From Paucibacter sp963740455 (GTDB lineage Bacteria > Pseudomonadota > Gammaproteobacteria > Burkholderiales > Burkholderiaceae_C), in the NCBI GenBank assembly GCA_963740455.1, contig CAVUEF010000011.1, positions 1 through 64,000 on the forward strand: 64,000 nucleotides of DNA, written 5' to 3'. The stretch's first letter is position 1; every line of letters begins with the position of its first letter. The position numbers were made by a program, and so were the translations under genes. Below, in pieces: positions 35,513-42,493 of the stretch. A model generated the notes under the pieces. That model was not told the origin of the DNA, did not search any database, and was given only the letters and a program-made list of their open reading frames with translations.

Positions 35513-35544
35513 AAAAAAGGGCGATGACTGAACCGTCATCGCCC
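35513..35544 (-). terminator. Rho-independent terminator of the tetraheme cytochrome gene
   Basis: Minus strand: GGGCGATGAC-GGTTCA-GTCATCGCCC followed by six T. It would stop most transcripts from the sigma54 promoter after the tetraheme gene, with read-through into the downstream operon. Confidence 0.88.
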
Positions 35545-35580
35545 CTTTGGACTCAAGCCGCGCGGCTTTGAGTTACCTGC

Positions 35581-36348
35581 TTACTTGATGTGGCATTGCG
35601 CGCAGAGGTAGCCGTCCGCCGCAGTGCTACCGGCCATCTTGCCGCGCAGGAAAAAGTCTTCGGTCGATTGCTTGTTGTGCACGTCATGGCAGGAAGAACA
35701 TTCAATGCCCGATTTGCCAACCGCTGCACCGCCGGAGATGGTTCCACTCAGGCCAGTACTGTCGTTATACAGCTTAACCATTGCGAAGGCGTTTGCGACT
35801 GGCGCTGCCACGAACTCGCCCGTTACCACATTGGTGCCGGTGGTCTTGCCGTTGTAGGTATTCTGAGCTCCTTGGTACGGATAGGGCATGGCGATTGGGT
35901 GGTTGCCATTCATCACACCACCTGCACCAATCTGATACATACCGCTTATCACTTTGTTGTTGAGAGCAGCCGGTTTCTTTTCGTTGTAGAGAGCGACGTC
36001 ACCGATGGCGACCGAACCGTCGTGGCACGACAGACATTTCACCGAGGGGCCCTTGTAGGCGGTAGCGTAGCTGGTACCACCGGCGGTTGCTGTCTCGTCC
36101 CACGAGAAGGCGGTAACAGCCGACGGATTGTGGTTCCACAGCAAGGACGTCGAGAGCGCACTGTGCGGCGTGTGGCAATACGTGCAAAGGCCGACAGTGG
36201 CAGCCCCGTTGGGCGCGGGGCCACCCGTTATCGTAGCCACGGCAGTCGTGAAATCGTGGGCGGTGCCTGCAAGCCCGGGGCCAGCCATGGCCACCACAGG
36301 GAAGGCGATGGCGGCAGCGAGGACCAGTTTTTTGAGGGTGAGTTTCAT
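35581..36348 (-). CDS. Tetraheme c-type cytochrome (doubled-CXXCH type)
   Basis: 255 residues. MKLTLKKLVLAAAIAFPVVA, then MAGPG, is a signal peptide. Four CXXCH motifs: CTYCH, CLSCH, CSSCH and CAQCH, the last 2 residues from the C-terminus. The frame is open upstream to 36474, but the signal peptide fixes this start. Its sigma54 promoter lies 46-61 bases upstream and a strong terminator follows, so it may be the most abundant cytochrome of the island, a likely periplasmic shuttle. Confidence 0.9.
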   Translation of the reverse strand: MKLTLKKLVLAAAIAFPVVAMAGPGLAGTAHDFTTAVATITGGPAPNGAATVGLCTYCHTPHSALSTSLLWNHNPSAVTAFSWDETATAGGTSYATAYKGPSVKCLSCHDGSVAIGDVALYNEKKPAALNNKVISGMYQIGAGGVMNGNHPIAMPYPYQGAQNTYNGKTTGTNVVTGEFVAAPVANAFAMVKLYNDSTGLSGTISGGAAVGKSGIECSSCHDVHNKQSTEDFFLRGKMAGSTAADGYLCAQCHIK

Positions 36349-36393
36349 GATGTGTCTTTCAGAGTGAGTAAAGAGGTTTGCAATGTGGATGAA

Positions 36394-36409
36394 GCAAGGG
36401 CCGTACCAA
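36394..36409 (-). promoter_or_regulatory. Sigma54 promoter of the tetraheme cytochrome gene
   Basis: On the minus strand the sequence is TTGGTACGGCCCTTGC. GG (-24) and GC (-12) are separated by exactly 10 bases, matching TGGCACG-N4-TTGC except T for C at one position. The expected start is near 36382, 34 bases before the gene. The NtrC-type regulator 8 kb away is the obvious activator. Confidence 0.78.
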
Positions 36410-36507
36410 GTCTCCAAGACTGCTCTGCTTTTGTTTTTCTCCAGAGAGAAGTAAGCGGGAAATGCAATGCACACACATTTCTTTGAGGCCGGTGGTGCAT
36501 TTATCCA

Positions 36508-36523
36508 GTTACCAAAAAGTAAC
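36508..36523 (+). promoter_or_regulatory. Predicted enhancer site A of the island regulator (GTTACCAAAAAGTAAC)
   Basis: A perfect GTTAC-N6-GTAAC dyad (AGTTAC/GTAACT with flanks), about 126-141 bases upstream of the expected sigma54 start. This is a normal distance for an NtrC-type activator site. The motif is shared with 24715 and 24755. Confidence 0.65.
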
Positions 36524-36560
36524 TCTCAAACAGGTAAAACAACGGCCTCTGGCGACCTGC

Positions 36561-36576
36561 GTCACCAAATGGGAAC
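36561..36576 (+). promoter_or_regulatory. Predicted enhancer site B of the island regulator (GTCACCAAATGGGAAC)
   Basis: A weaker copy of the same motif, 53 bases beyond site A. Paired sites are usual for NtrC-type activators. Confidence 0.5.
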
Positions 36577-36706
36577 CGGCTGCCCAATGCCCCTGGGTCG
36601 TCGATCTTGTACCGGGTTGACTTTCATCGAACGAATTGGACGAACCAGCCGCTGAATCGCTGCTTGTTGCGGCAAAATTCGGGCTTCAATTCTTAGGGAT
36701 ATCGAT

Positions 36707-37876
36707 ATGCTCACCATGAAGCCGACGACACCACTCAACACCGTGCAGCGGTGGGTTCAGCCCCGCCGCATCGCCCAGGCAATGGGCGCAGTGATGCTGG
36801 CGGTGCTGGTGGCGGGCTGCGGCGCTCCGCCGGTGGTGAAGGAGACGCGACTGGTCTGGCCCGAGCCACCAGAGACGGCGCGCATCGAATTTCTGCGCTC
36901 CATCACCAGCGACGAAGATCTGGCCAAGGACACCACAAGCACTCAGTCGATCCTGAAATTCCTCGAGGGCGAGAAGCCGGCCGAGAACCGGCTGGTCGAA
37001 CCGCAAGGCATCGCCGTCTCCGACGATGGCGAGCGCCTGTACATCTCGGACAAGGGGCAGAACGCGGTCTTTGTCTATGACTTCGCGAAAAAGACCGCGC
37101 TAAAAATCGGCAAGGAAAACCCTCTGGCCATGCCCATGGGACTGGCGCTGGACGCGAATGAAAACATCTACGTGGTGGAACAGCTCAAGAAGGGCGTCAG
37201 CGTCTTTGACCGCAGCGGCAAAGTGCTGAACTTCATAACCGATGCCTCCATCAGTCGCCCCACCGGTATTGCGATCGACAAGACCCGCGGCAAGATCTAC
37301 GTCGCCGACACGGCACACAACAAGGATTCCGACCACACGGTCAAGGTGTTCGACCTGCAAGGCAAGTTTCTCGGCAAAGTGGGAATGGGCAAGGGAGACA
37401 GGGAAGGAGCGTTCATGTTCCCAACTTTTTTGACGGTAGACGCCAGGGGTCATCTGTTCGTGGCAGACACGCTGAATTCGCGCGTGCAGGAATTCGATGC
37501 CGACGGCAAGTTCGTCCAGGTCATAGGTAAGCGCGGCACCGCCTGGGGTCAGTTCGACAAACCCAAGGGAGTGGGCGTGGACAGCTTTGGCAACATCTAC
37601 GTGGTCGATTCGGGTTGGAGCAACACCCAGATTTTCAATGCCAAAGGGCAGATTCTGATGTTCTTCGGCGGCCGCGGCACCTACCCCGGCCTGATGCAAA
37701 ACCCCGGCGTTCTCGCCATCGACAAGAAAGACCGCATCTACATCGGCGACGTGATGAATCACCGCGTCAACGTCTATCAACTGGTCAACACGACCGCCGC
37801 CGACAGCGTGACCAAGGACGAACCCGCAGCGAAAGATGCTGCGAAGGAGCCGGCGAAAGACGCGGTGAAGAAATAG
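36707..37876 (+). CDS. NHL-repeat beta-propeller lipoprotein
   Basis: 389 residues. MLAVLVAGC gives a clear lipobox (LVAGC, Cys near residue 38). The lead-in LVWPEPPETARIEFLRSITS is shared with the NHL protein at 30192. Repeats such as GIAVSDDGERLYISDKGQNA, GLALDANENIYVVEQLKKGV and GVGVDSFGNIYVVDSGWSNT form a six-bladed propeller. The C-terminal tail is Lys/Ala/Asp-rich and probably disordered. First gene of the plus-strand arm, with TAGGGA 8 bases before the ATG. Confidence 0.88.
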   Translation: MLTMKPTTPLNTVQRWVQPRRIAQAMGAVMLAVLVAGCGAPPVVKETRLVWPEPPETARIEFLRSITSDEDLAKDTTSTQSILKFLEGEKPAENRLVEPQGIAVSDDGERLYISDKGQNAVFVYDFAKKTALKIGKENPLAMPMGLALDANENIYVVEQLKKGVSVFDRSGKVLNFITDASISRPTGIAIDKTRGKIYVADTAHNKDSDHTVKVFDLQGKFLGKVGMGKGDREGAFMFPTFLTVDARGHLFVADTLNSRVQEFDADGKFVQVIGKRGTAWGQFDKPKGVGVDSFGNIYVVDSGWSNTQIFNAKGQILMFFGGRGTYPGLMQNPGVLAIDKKDRIYIGDVMNHRVNVYQLVNTTAADSVTKDEPAAKDAAKEPAKDAVKK

Positions 37877-37887
37877 CGCCCCGTTCC

Positions 37888-37985
37888 GTCATTGCGAGCG
37901 CCCTGTATCCCACCCGATGCCGCACACGGTCCATGACCCGGTGTCGTCATTGAGTAGCGAAAGCGACGCGGCAATTGCAATGACG
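37888..37985. repeat. REP-like palindromic elements
   Basis: A GTCATTGCGAG unit at 37888 and a second unit at 37945-37985 with perfect 8-base ends (CGTCATTG...CAATGACG). They are related to those at 38373-38458 and to the 'GTCATTGCGAG...GGCAATCC' repeats common in betaproteobacteria. They lie between genes. Confidence 0.65.
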
Positions 37986-38052
37986 CGGGGTGGGTCGCCT
38001 GACGGTACGAAACTTGCGTCAAGGCTGTGTCAGTGCAACCCTTGGAGTTCTC

Positions 38053-38352
38053 ATGAAATTTGCTTCGCGCCTGGTTTGCGGCATCGCGCTGATCGCATTC
38101 ATGATGTCGGCGGCCATGGCGGGCGAGGTCCGGGTCGTCAGTTCCATCGACTCCGCGGGCTACACCTACGTCGAAGTGAAGCAGGACGGCAAGAATTTAT
38201 GGCTTGCCGCCGATCAGATCAAGCTCAAACCAGGCGACCTGATTCGCTTTGTCGAAGGCGACCTGATGACCAGTTTTCACAGCAGTTCTCTCGAACGCGA
38301 CTTCCCTACCATGCTGTTTGTCAGCGCAGTGGTGGTGATTGTCGAAAAATAA
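38053..38352 (+). CDS. Small periplasmic protein, NrfJ-like
   Basis: 99 residues with a signal peptide (MKFASRLVCGIALIAFMMSA, AMAG). The mature part is a small beta-rich domain: VVSSIDSAGYTYVEVKQDGK, LWLAADQIKLKPGDLIRF, MTSFHSSSLERDFPTMLFVS. It resembles short NrfJ-type proteins that accompany multihaem cytochrome genes in metal-reducing bacteria (GYTYVEV and FHSxxLxRxF). The assignment rests on pattern memory. Role unknown. Confidence 0.6.
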   Translation: MKFASRLVCGIALIAFMMSAAMAGEVRVVSSIDSAGYTYVEVKQDGKNLWLAADQIKLKPGDLIRFVEGDLMTSFHSSSLERDFPTMLFVSAVVVIVEK

Positions 38353-38372
38353 CGGGCAATGGTGAATCGGGT

Positions 38373-38458
38373 GGATTGCCGCGCTCCGCTCGCAATGACG
38401 GAACGGTTGGATTGCGTCGCTGCAGTCATTGCGAGAAGCCGCAGCGACGTGGCAATCC
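38373..38458. repeat. REP-like palindromic elements
   Basis: GGATTGCC...CGCAATGACG at 38373-38400 is followed by a longer palindrome at 38409-38458 (GGATTGCGTCGCTGC facing GCAGCGACGTGGCAATCC with a 3-base bulge). They read through the upstream extension of the next NHL frame, which shows that extension is not coding. Confidence 0.65.
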
Positions 38459-38553
38459 ATGGTGGTGCAGCACTCAAGTCATGGGTTGCCACGGCCTGCG
38501 GCCTCGCAATAGCGAAGAACGGGTCCCGTTGCCAGGAAGGCGCCTTTAACGGC

Positions 38554-39618
38554 TTGCGGCGCGTTTTGATGGCCTTGTCGGGGGTTTTGCTGGTTGCTTG
38601 CGCGCAAGCGCCAGCCAAGCCCGAAGCGACTGCGATGCAGCAGGTATTTCCGAGCCCACCGGCCCGAGCCAGGTATGCCTTTGAGCGCGCACTGTACGGC
38701 CGCGCCGACCTGGTGGCGCCAAACCAAGGCACCGATTTTCTGAGCCTGCTGGCGGGGAAGAACAAGGGTCAGGAAAATATGGGCGAAGGTCTGGCCCGAC
38801 CACAAGCCATTGCGGTGCAACGGGGACGCGTGTTTGTTGCCAATGCCATGGACCCGTCCGTCAGCGTTTTTGATCTGCCCCGGCGCAACTTTTACAAAGT
38901 GGGCGAGCAAGGTGCCGGGGCCTTGCGTATGCCGGTGGGTTTGAGCGTAAATCGGGCCGGAGACCTCTTTGTTGCCGACGCGCTTGCCAATGCGATTCTG
39001 GTGTTCGACTCGCAGGGAAACTTTTTGCGCCGCATCGGCGGGCCCCGGTGGTTCTCGCACCTGAGCAACGTCACGGCTGACCCCAACGCAGATCGTGTTT
39101 ATGCCATTGACAGCGGCGAAGCAGGCCACCGGGTGCGGGTCTTCAACTCGCGCGATGGCGCACACTTGTTTGATTTTGGAAAGTACGGTGACGGGCCGGG
39201 CGAGTTCAATCTGCCGTACGACCTGGCGGTAGGTCCGCAGGGCCAACTCAACGTGGTCGATAGCGGCAATTTTCGGGTCCAGATCTTTGACCATGAGGGT
39301 CACTATTTGAGCAGCTTTGGTACTGCAGGAAAGCAGCCAGGCCAATTTGCCCGACCCAAAGAGATCGCCGCCGATGCGCAGGGCAACTTGTATGTCGTGG
39401 ATGCTTCGTTCGCCAACTTTCAGGTTTTTTCGGCGCAGGGAGTATTTCTATTTTTTGTTGGCACGCGCAGCCAAACCGACGCTCCGGCCAACTACCTGAT
39501 GCCGAGTGGAATCGATATTGACACGGACGGCCGACTCTATCTTGTTGACCAGTGGTATGGAAAAATTGAAGTCTTTCGGCCGCTGCACAACCGGGCAAAC
39601 GCAGCGCCGGGAAAGTAA
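38554..39618 (+). CDS. NHL-repeat beta-propeller lipoprotein
   Basis: About 354 residues. TTG at 38554 gives MRRVLMALSGVLLVACAQ with lipobox LVAC. An ATG at 38569 is possible but leaves no basic residues. AGGAAGG lies 13 bases before the TTG. The frame stays open to 38359 only through REP sequence. The lead-in QVFPSPPARARYAFERALYG corresponds to that of the other two NHL proteins. Repeats include GLSVNRAGDLFVADALANAI and DLAVGPQGQLNVVDSGNFRV. Second propeller of the plus-strand arm. Confidence 0.82.
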   Translation: MRRVLMALSGVLLVACAQAPAKPEATAMQQVFPSPPARARYAFERALYGRADLVAPNQGTDFLSLLAGKNKGQENMGEGLARPQAIAVQRGRVFVANAMDPSVSVFDLPRRNFYKVGEQGAGALRMPVGLSVNRAGDLFVADALANAILVFDSQGNFLRRIGGPRWFSHLSNVTADPNADRVYAIDSGEAGHRVRVFNSRDGAHLFDFGKYGDGPGEFNLPYDLAVGPQGQLNVVDSGNFRVQIFDHEGHYLSSFGTAGKQPGQFARPKEIAADAQGNLYVVDASFANFQVFSAQGVFLFFVGTRSQTDAPANYLMPSGIDIDTDGRLYLVDQWYGKIEVFRPLHNRANAAPGK

Positions 39619-39658
39619 TTTTGAATTGACTGTTGATGTTTCCTTAGCGACTCCATCG

Positions 39659-39706
39659 CGTTCGGGTTGAGCTTGTCCAAGGGCTTCGACAAGCTCAACC
39701 CGAACG
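39659..39706. repeat. Dispersed palindromic repeat, 19-base perfect arms
   Basis: CGTTCGGGTTGAGCTTGTC (39659-39677) and GACAAGCTCAACCCGAACG (39688-39706) are perfect complements around a 10-base loop. It is a well-known type of dispersed betaproteobacterial repeat; a half-copy lies at 19074. No T-run follows. Confidence 0.75.
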
Positions 39707-39768
39707 GGCCTTCATGGCTTGTCATGATTTATGCAGTTCTCCATAGTTTTACGATTGGCTACGAAAAA

Positions 39769-40314
39769 ATGGAAACCTCAAAAAATGAGCCCGCCGTATT
39801 TTTCCACCTCAAGTGGGCGTCAAAAATTGCTTTAATTATTGGTGTGATCGCCACCGTCGGGCTGCTGCTGGCCATCTTTTTTATCACCGACGACAAGGGC
39901 GTCGACTATGCCCACGTCATCGCCAACCACCGCCTGACGCAACACCATCTTGGGCCCACTTTGCTGGTGTTTGGCTTGGCGCTGGTGCTGATCTCGTCCG
40001 TCACCACATGGTTCATCGCGCTGTACAGCAGTTTTCGCATTGCCGGCCCTTTATTCAGATTTTCCCAAAACCTGAAGCATGTCATAGCCAACGCTTTTTC
40101 GATTCCGGTCGCCATCCGACAGACCGATCAGCTGCAACGCGAATGGAACCAGTTTGATGAAAGCCAGGCCCGATTGCGCGAGCACTATGCCGATCTGAGC
40201 CAAGCGCTGACAGCTTGCGAGCAAGCTTTGCGTTCGGGCGGTGGGCCCGACAACTCGGCACTACAACGGGCATTCACGCGGCTGCAAGAGGTGGAACGTC
40301 GTGTCCAAATATAG
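39769..40314 (+). CDS. Membrane protein with two helices and a HAMP-like segment
   Basis: 181 residues starting METSKNEPAVFFHLKWASKI. Helices lie at about 16-36 and 66-86. RIAGPLFRFSQNLKHVIANA then resembles the HAMP entry of chemoreceptors, with a cytoplasmic coiled coil ending QRAFTRLQEVERRVQI. There is no signalling or kinase domain. It overlaps the heptaheme cytochrome gene by 14 bases. The start is uncertain (ATG at 39724 is possible; neither has a strong ribosome site). With the similar protein at 41089 it may hold the cytochrome at the inner membrane. Confidence 0.65.
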   Translation: METSKNEPAVFFHLKWASKIALIIGVIATVGLLLAIFFITDDKGVDYAHVIANHRLTQHHLGPTLLVFGLALVLISSVTTWFIALYSSFRIAGPLFRFSQNLKHVIANAFSIPVAIRQTDQLQREWNQFDESQARLREHYADLSQALTACEQALRSGGGPDNSALQRAFTRLQEVERRVQI

Positions 40315-41092
40315 AAGCTGGTTTGTCTGCTTGGCAAGCTTGCTATTGCTTTGCGCCGGTACCTGGCTCTATGCGGGCTTTGGCGGCAAAGCCCATTTGA
40401 TGGATCGAGCTTGCAGCGATTGCCATGTGGGCGGCAAAGAGGTGGATCCGGCACGAGCCAGTCGACTGATTGGCTCGCAAGAGATGCTGTGCGGCATTTG
40501 TCACAAAAATGCGCGGCGCATGAGCCACCCCAGCGGCTTTGTTCCCAATGGCAAGATACCTGCTGATTTGCCGCTGGACTGGAAAGGCGACATGACGTGC
40601 AGCACCTGCCACGAGGTTCACGGCAACCAACCCGGCTTGATGCGCGGAAAGAAGAGAGGCAAGGAGCTTTGTCTCTCCTGTCACGACAAATCCTTCTTTG
40701 CTGCCATGAAAGACGGCGGTGTTTCGCTGCAGCAATCAGGTCATGCCGACGCCGGTACGACGCAGGGCCAGATGAATAGTGGTATCGATACCCTGTCGCT
40801 GCAGTGCATGGGTTGCCACAATCGGCAAAGTGATGCGAGCGGCATCCGGGTTGGAAGCAACGGAATAGTTCGACACAATACCGGCGGCGCCAATCACCCC
40901 ATCGGGATTGCGTATCCCATGGGTTCGCGTAGCAATGAGTTCCGAACAAGAAACTCACTGCCCAAGGCGATCTGGTTGCCCGACGGCAAGCTGAGCTGCG
41001 TGTCTTGCCATCAGCCTTACAAGAAGGAGCATGGTCAGCTTGCAATGCCCAATGATCGCTCGTCACTTTGCCTGCAATGCCACACCCTATGA
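40301..41092 (+). CDS. Heptaheme c-type cytochrome, probably inner-membrane anchored
   Basis: 263 residues from GTG 40301, with AGAGGTGG 6 bases before it. The N-terminal helix (SWFVCLASLLLLCAGTWLYA) lacks a good cleavage site and may stay as an anchor. CXXCH motifs start at residues 38, 64, 100, 124, 169, 233 and 257 (CSDCH, CGICH, CSTCH, CLSCH, CMGCH, CVSCH, CLQCH). It overlaps the upstream membrane gene by 14 bases and the downstream one by ATGA. Suggested role: taking electrons from the inner-membrane quinol pool, or a partner, to periplasmic cytochromes. Confidence 0.88.
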   Translation: MSKYRSWFVCLASLLLLCAGTWLYAGFGGKAHLMDRACSDCHVGGKEVDPARASRLIGSQEMLCGICHKNARRMSHPSGFVPNGKIPADLPLDWKGDMTCSTCHEVHGNQPGLMRGKKRGKELCLSCHDKSFFAAMKDGGVSLQQSGHADAGTTQGQMNSGIDTLSLQCMGCHNRQSDASGIRVGSNGIVRHNTGGANHPIGIAYPMGSRSNEFRTRNSLPKAIWLPDGKLSCVSCHQPYKKEHGQLAMPNDRSSLCLQCHTL

Positions 41093-41706
41093 AAACGCTG
41101 CCCCTTGGCCGTCAGGCCAATTACCGACGCAGGATCCGCTATGTAGATGGGACGGTGCAGAAACTGCTCTTGCTTGGGTTGGTGCTGCTTGAAGCCTTGC
41201 TGGCGGCGGGTCTGGTCTGGTGGATGTGGCACCATTTGAACCAGGTCATCGACGACAGCCTGTATCGGGTTCACCTGGCCGAGGCGGTGCCTATTCTGAC
41301 CCAGTTGACGCAAGAAACTCTCTTCTTATCGGGGGTTTTCTTTGGCGTGAACCTGATCGCCTTGCTGCTGGCTGACTTGATCTGGAGGCGCTACGTGAAC
41401 TCCATACTGCGTTTTTTTGTGCGACTGATGAGCAAGACCGCCGTGCTTGACTTCAGCGTCGATCCAGAAATTAACAGGCATCATCAAGTCCTCGATCTCG
41501 CCCTGAGCCAAAGGGATCAAGATCGACAGCGGCTGACTGAATTTCGTTCCCGCCTGTCGGCGCTCACACCGGCGCTGCTTGCGCCAGGCAACGCAGCCGC
41601 CGCGTCGGACTCATTGCAGGCCCTGCATCAACTTTTGCCGCGGACCCATGCCGGTACTACCACACCCAAGCCGCCTGGCAAACGTCGCTTTGACGACGCT
41701 TTTTAG
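41089..41706 (+). CDS. Membrane protein with two helices, partner of the heptaheme cytochrome
   Basis: 205 residues starting at the ATG that overlaps the cytochrome stop (ATGA). Helices are LLLLGLVLLEALLAAGLVWW and FLSGVFFGVNLIALLLADLI. The long helical cytoplasmic tail (RRYVNSILRFFVRLMSKTAV) ends in a Pro/Lys-rich stretch. Its layout parallels the protein at 39769, suggesting two related membrane subunits flanking one cytochrome. I know no named family. Confidence 0.65.
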   Translation: MKTLPLGRQANYRRRIRYVDGTVQKLLLLGLVLLEALLAAGLVWWMWHHLNQVIDDSLYRVHLAEAVPILTQLTQETLFLSGVFFGVNLIALLLADLIWRRYVNSILRFFVRLMSKTAVLDFSVDPEINRHHQVLDLALSQRDQDRQRLTEFRSRLSALTPALLAPGNAAAASDSLQALHQLLPRTHAGTTTPKPPGKRRFDDAF

Positions 41707-42072
41707 TCGGCCCTGCAAAATTCCGTTTCGTCTCGCCGAGGCCGCTGACCCGATGCAATGCGGCGGCTGGCGCGGAGCTTCACCGGCGACGAGGTCTTCA
41801 GCCAACAGCGTAGGTGCGGCCCTGAGCCAGCAGTGAAGCTCGCATGGCCGGCGCTGGCCATAGCGCCATTTGCAGCAGACGCAAAAAAACGGGCCCCAGG
41901 CCCAATGCTCTTGTGCCTCCCGTATCAACGCATTTTGCGCTGCCTTCGGCCTTCTGCGCTGCCCGGCTTTACCCTTGATGGGCCTCGGCCTCTGACTCAC
42001 TGGTTGCCGTTGTGTGCCATCTTCTCAACGTCGTGCACCATGCGACAAGTGCCACGGCTGAGCCTGAGCAGC
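41707..42072. other. 366-base stretch without a recognised gene
   Basis: Frames on both strands here read as low-complexity Arg/Pro/Ala-rich sequence. I see only a weak minus-strand terminator at 41883-41903. It marks the right border of the island. Confidence 0.4.
41883..41903 (-). terminator. Possible minus-strand terminator
   Basis: Minus strand: GGGCC-TGG-GGCCC-G followed by seven T. The stem is short and no known minus-strand gene precedes it. Confidence 0.3.
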
Positions 42073-42150
42073 AAGGGAAGTCAGATTCGCGTGATTTCTG
42101 CCCGGGACATGCACCGAAAGGAGCGGACGATTTATGAACAAGCCAGCTAA
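42073..42150 (+). pseudogene. brnT: C-terminal fragment of a BrnT-type toxin
   Basis: SQIRVISARDMHRKERTIYE, then QAS, is the conserved BrnT C-terminus (IR-ISAR-A-RRERxxYE). The N-terminal two thirds are missing: upstream sequence in any frame does not match. Its stop overlaps the antitoxin start, as in intact modules. Confidence 0.65.
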
Positions 42151-42412
42151 AGCCAGCGCAAAACCCATCCCGACTTTCGCATCGGAGATTGAAGAGCGGG
42201 CGTACTGGGAATCGCATGACTCGACCGAGCACCTGGATTGGTCGAAGGCTCAGAAGGGTTCACTGCCGAATCTGAAGCCGACGACCAAGACAATTTCCTT
42301 GCGACTCCCGCAGCACTTGCTGGATTCCATCAAGATGGCGGCCAACGCTCGTGATGTGCCTTACCAGTCACTCATCAAGGGCTGGCTGCAAGAGAAACTG
42401 CATAGCCGTTGA
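42134..42412 (+). CDS. BrnA/CopG-type antitoxin
   Basis: 92 residues: PTFASEIEERAYWESHDSTE, HLDWSKAQKGSLPNLKPTTK, TISLRLPQHLLDSIKMAANA, RDVPYQSLIKGWL. This is a complete ribbon-helix-helix antitoxin (PF12441 type) with its N-terminal toxin-binding segment. GAAAGGAGCGG precedes the ATG. The toxin next to it survives only as a C-terminal fragment, so this is the second orphan antitoxin in the window. Confidence 0.85.
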   Translation: MNKPAKASAKPIPTFASEIEERAYWESHDSTEHLDWSKAQKGSLPNLKPTTKTISLRLPQHLLDSIKMAANARDVPYQSLIKGWLQEKLHSR

Positions 42413-42493
42413 TGTTGCCAAGAGCAGCAGGTCTTATGTCGCAGTGACGACGACATCGCGACGCGCCCACATGGGCGCGCCGCCAGCCGCAGA

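Larger units (their letters stand above)
36349..36706. other. Divergent control region between the two arms of the island
   Basis: 358 bases without a gene. It holds, from left to right, the minus-strand sigma54 promoter (36394-36409) and two copies of the 16-base motif (36508 and 36561). No convincing plus-strand sigma54 element is seen for the NHL gene at 36707; TTGACT near 36609 lacks a good partner. Confidence 0.6.

Noticed and set aside
38359..38553. Upstream extension of the NHL lipoprotein frame
   Set aside because: The sequence is REP-like palindromes, and the lipoprotein signal begins only at 38554-38569.
42462..42479. CGCGCCC-ACAT-GGGCGCG hairpin between the orphan antitoxin and the globin gene
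   Set aside because: No T-run on either strand, so not called as a terminator, although its place between convergent genes fits.
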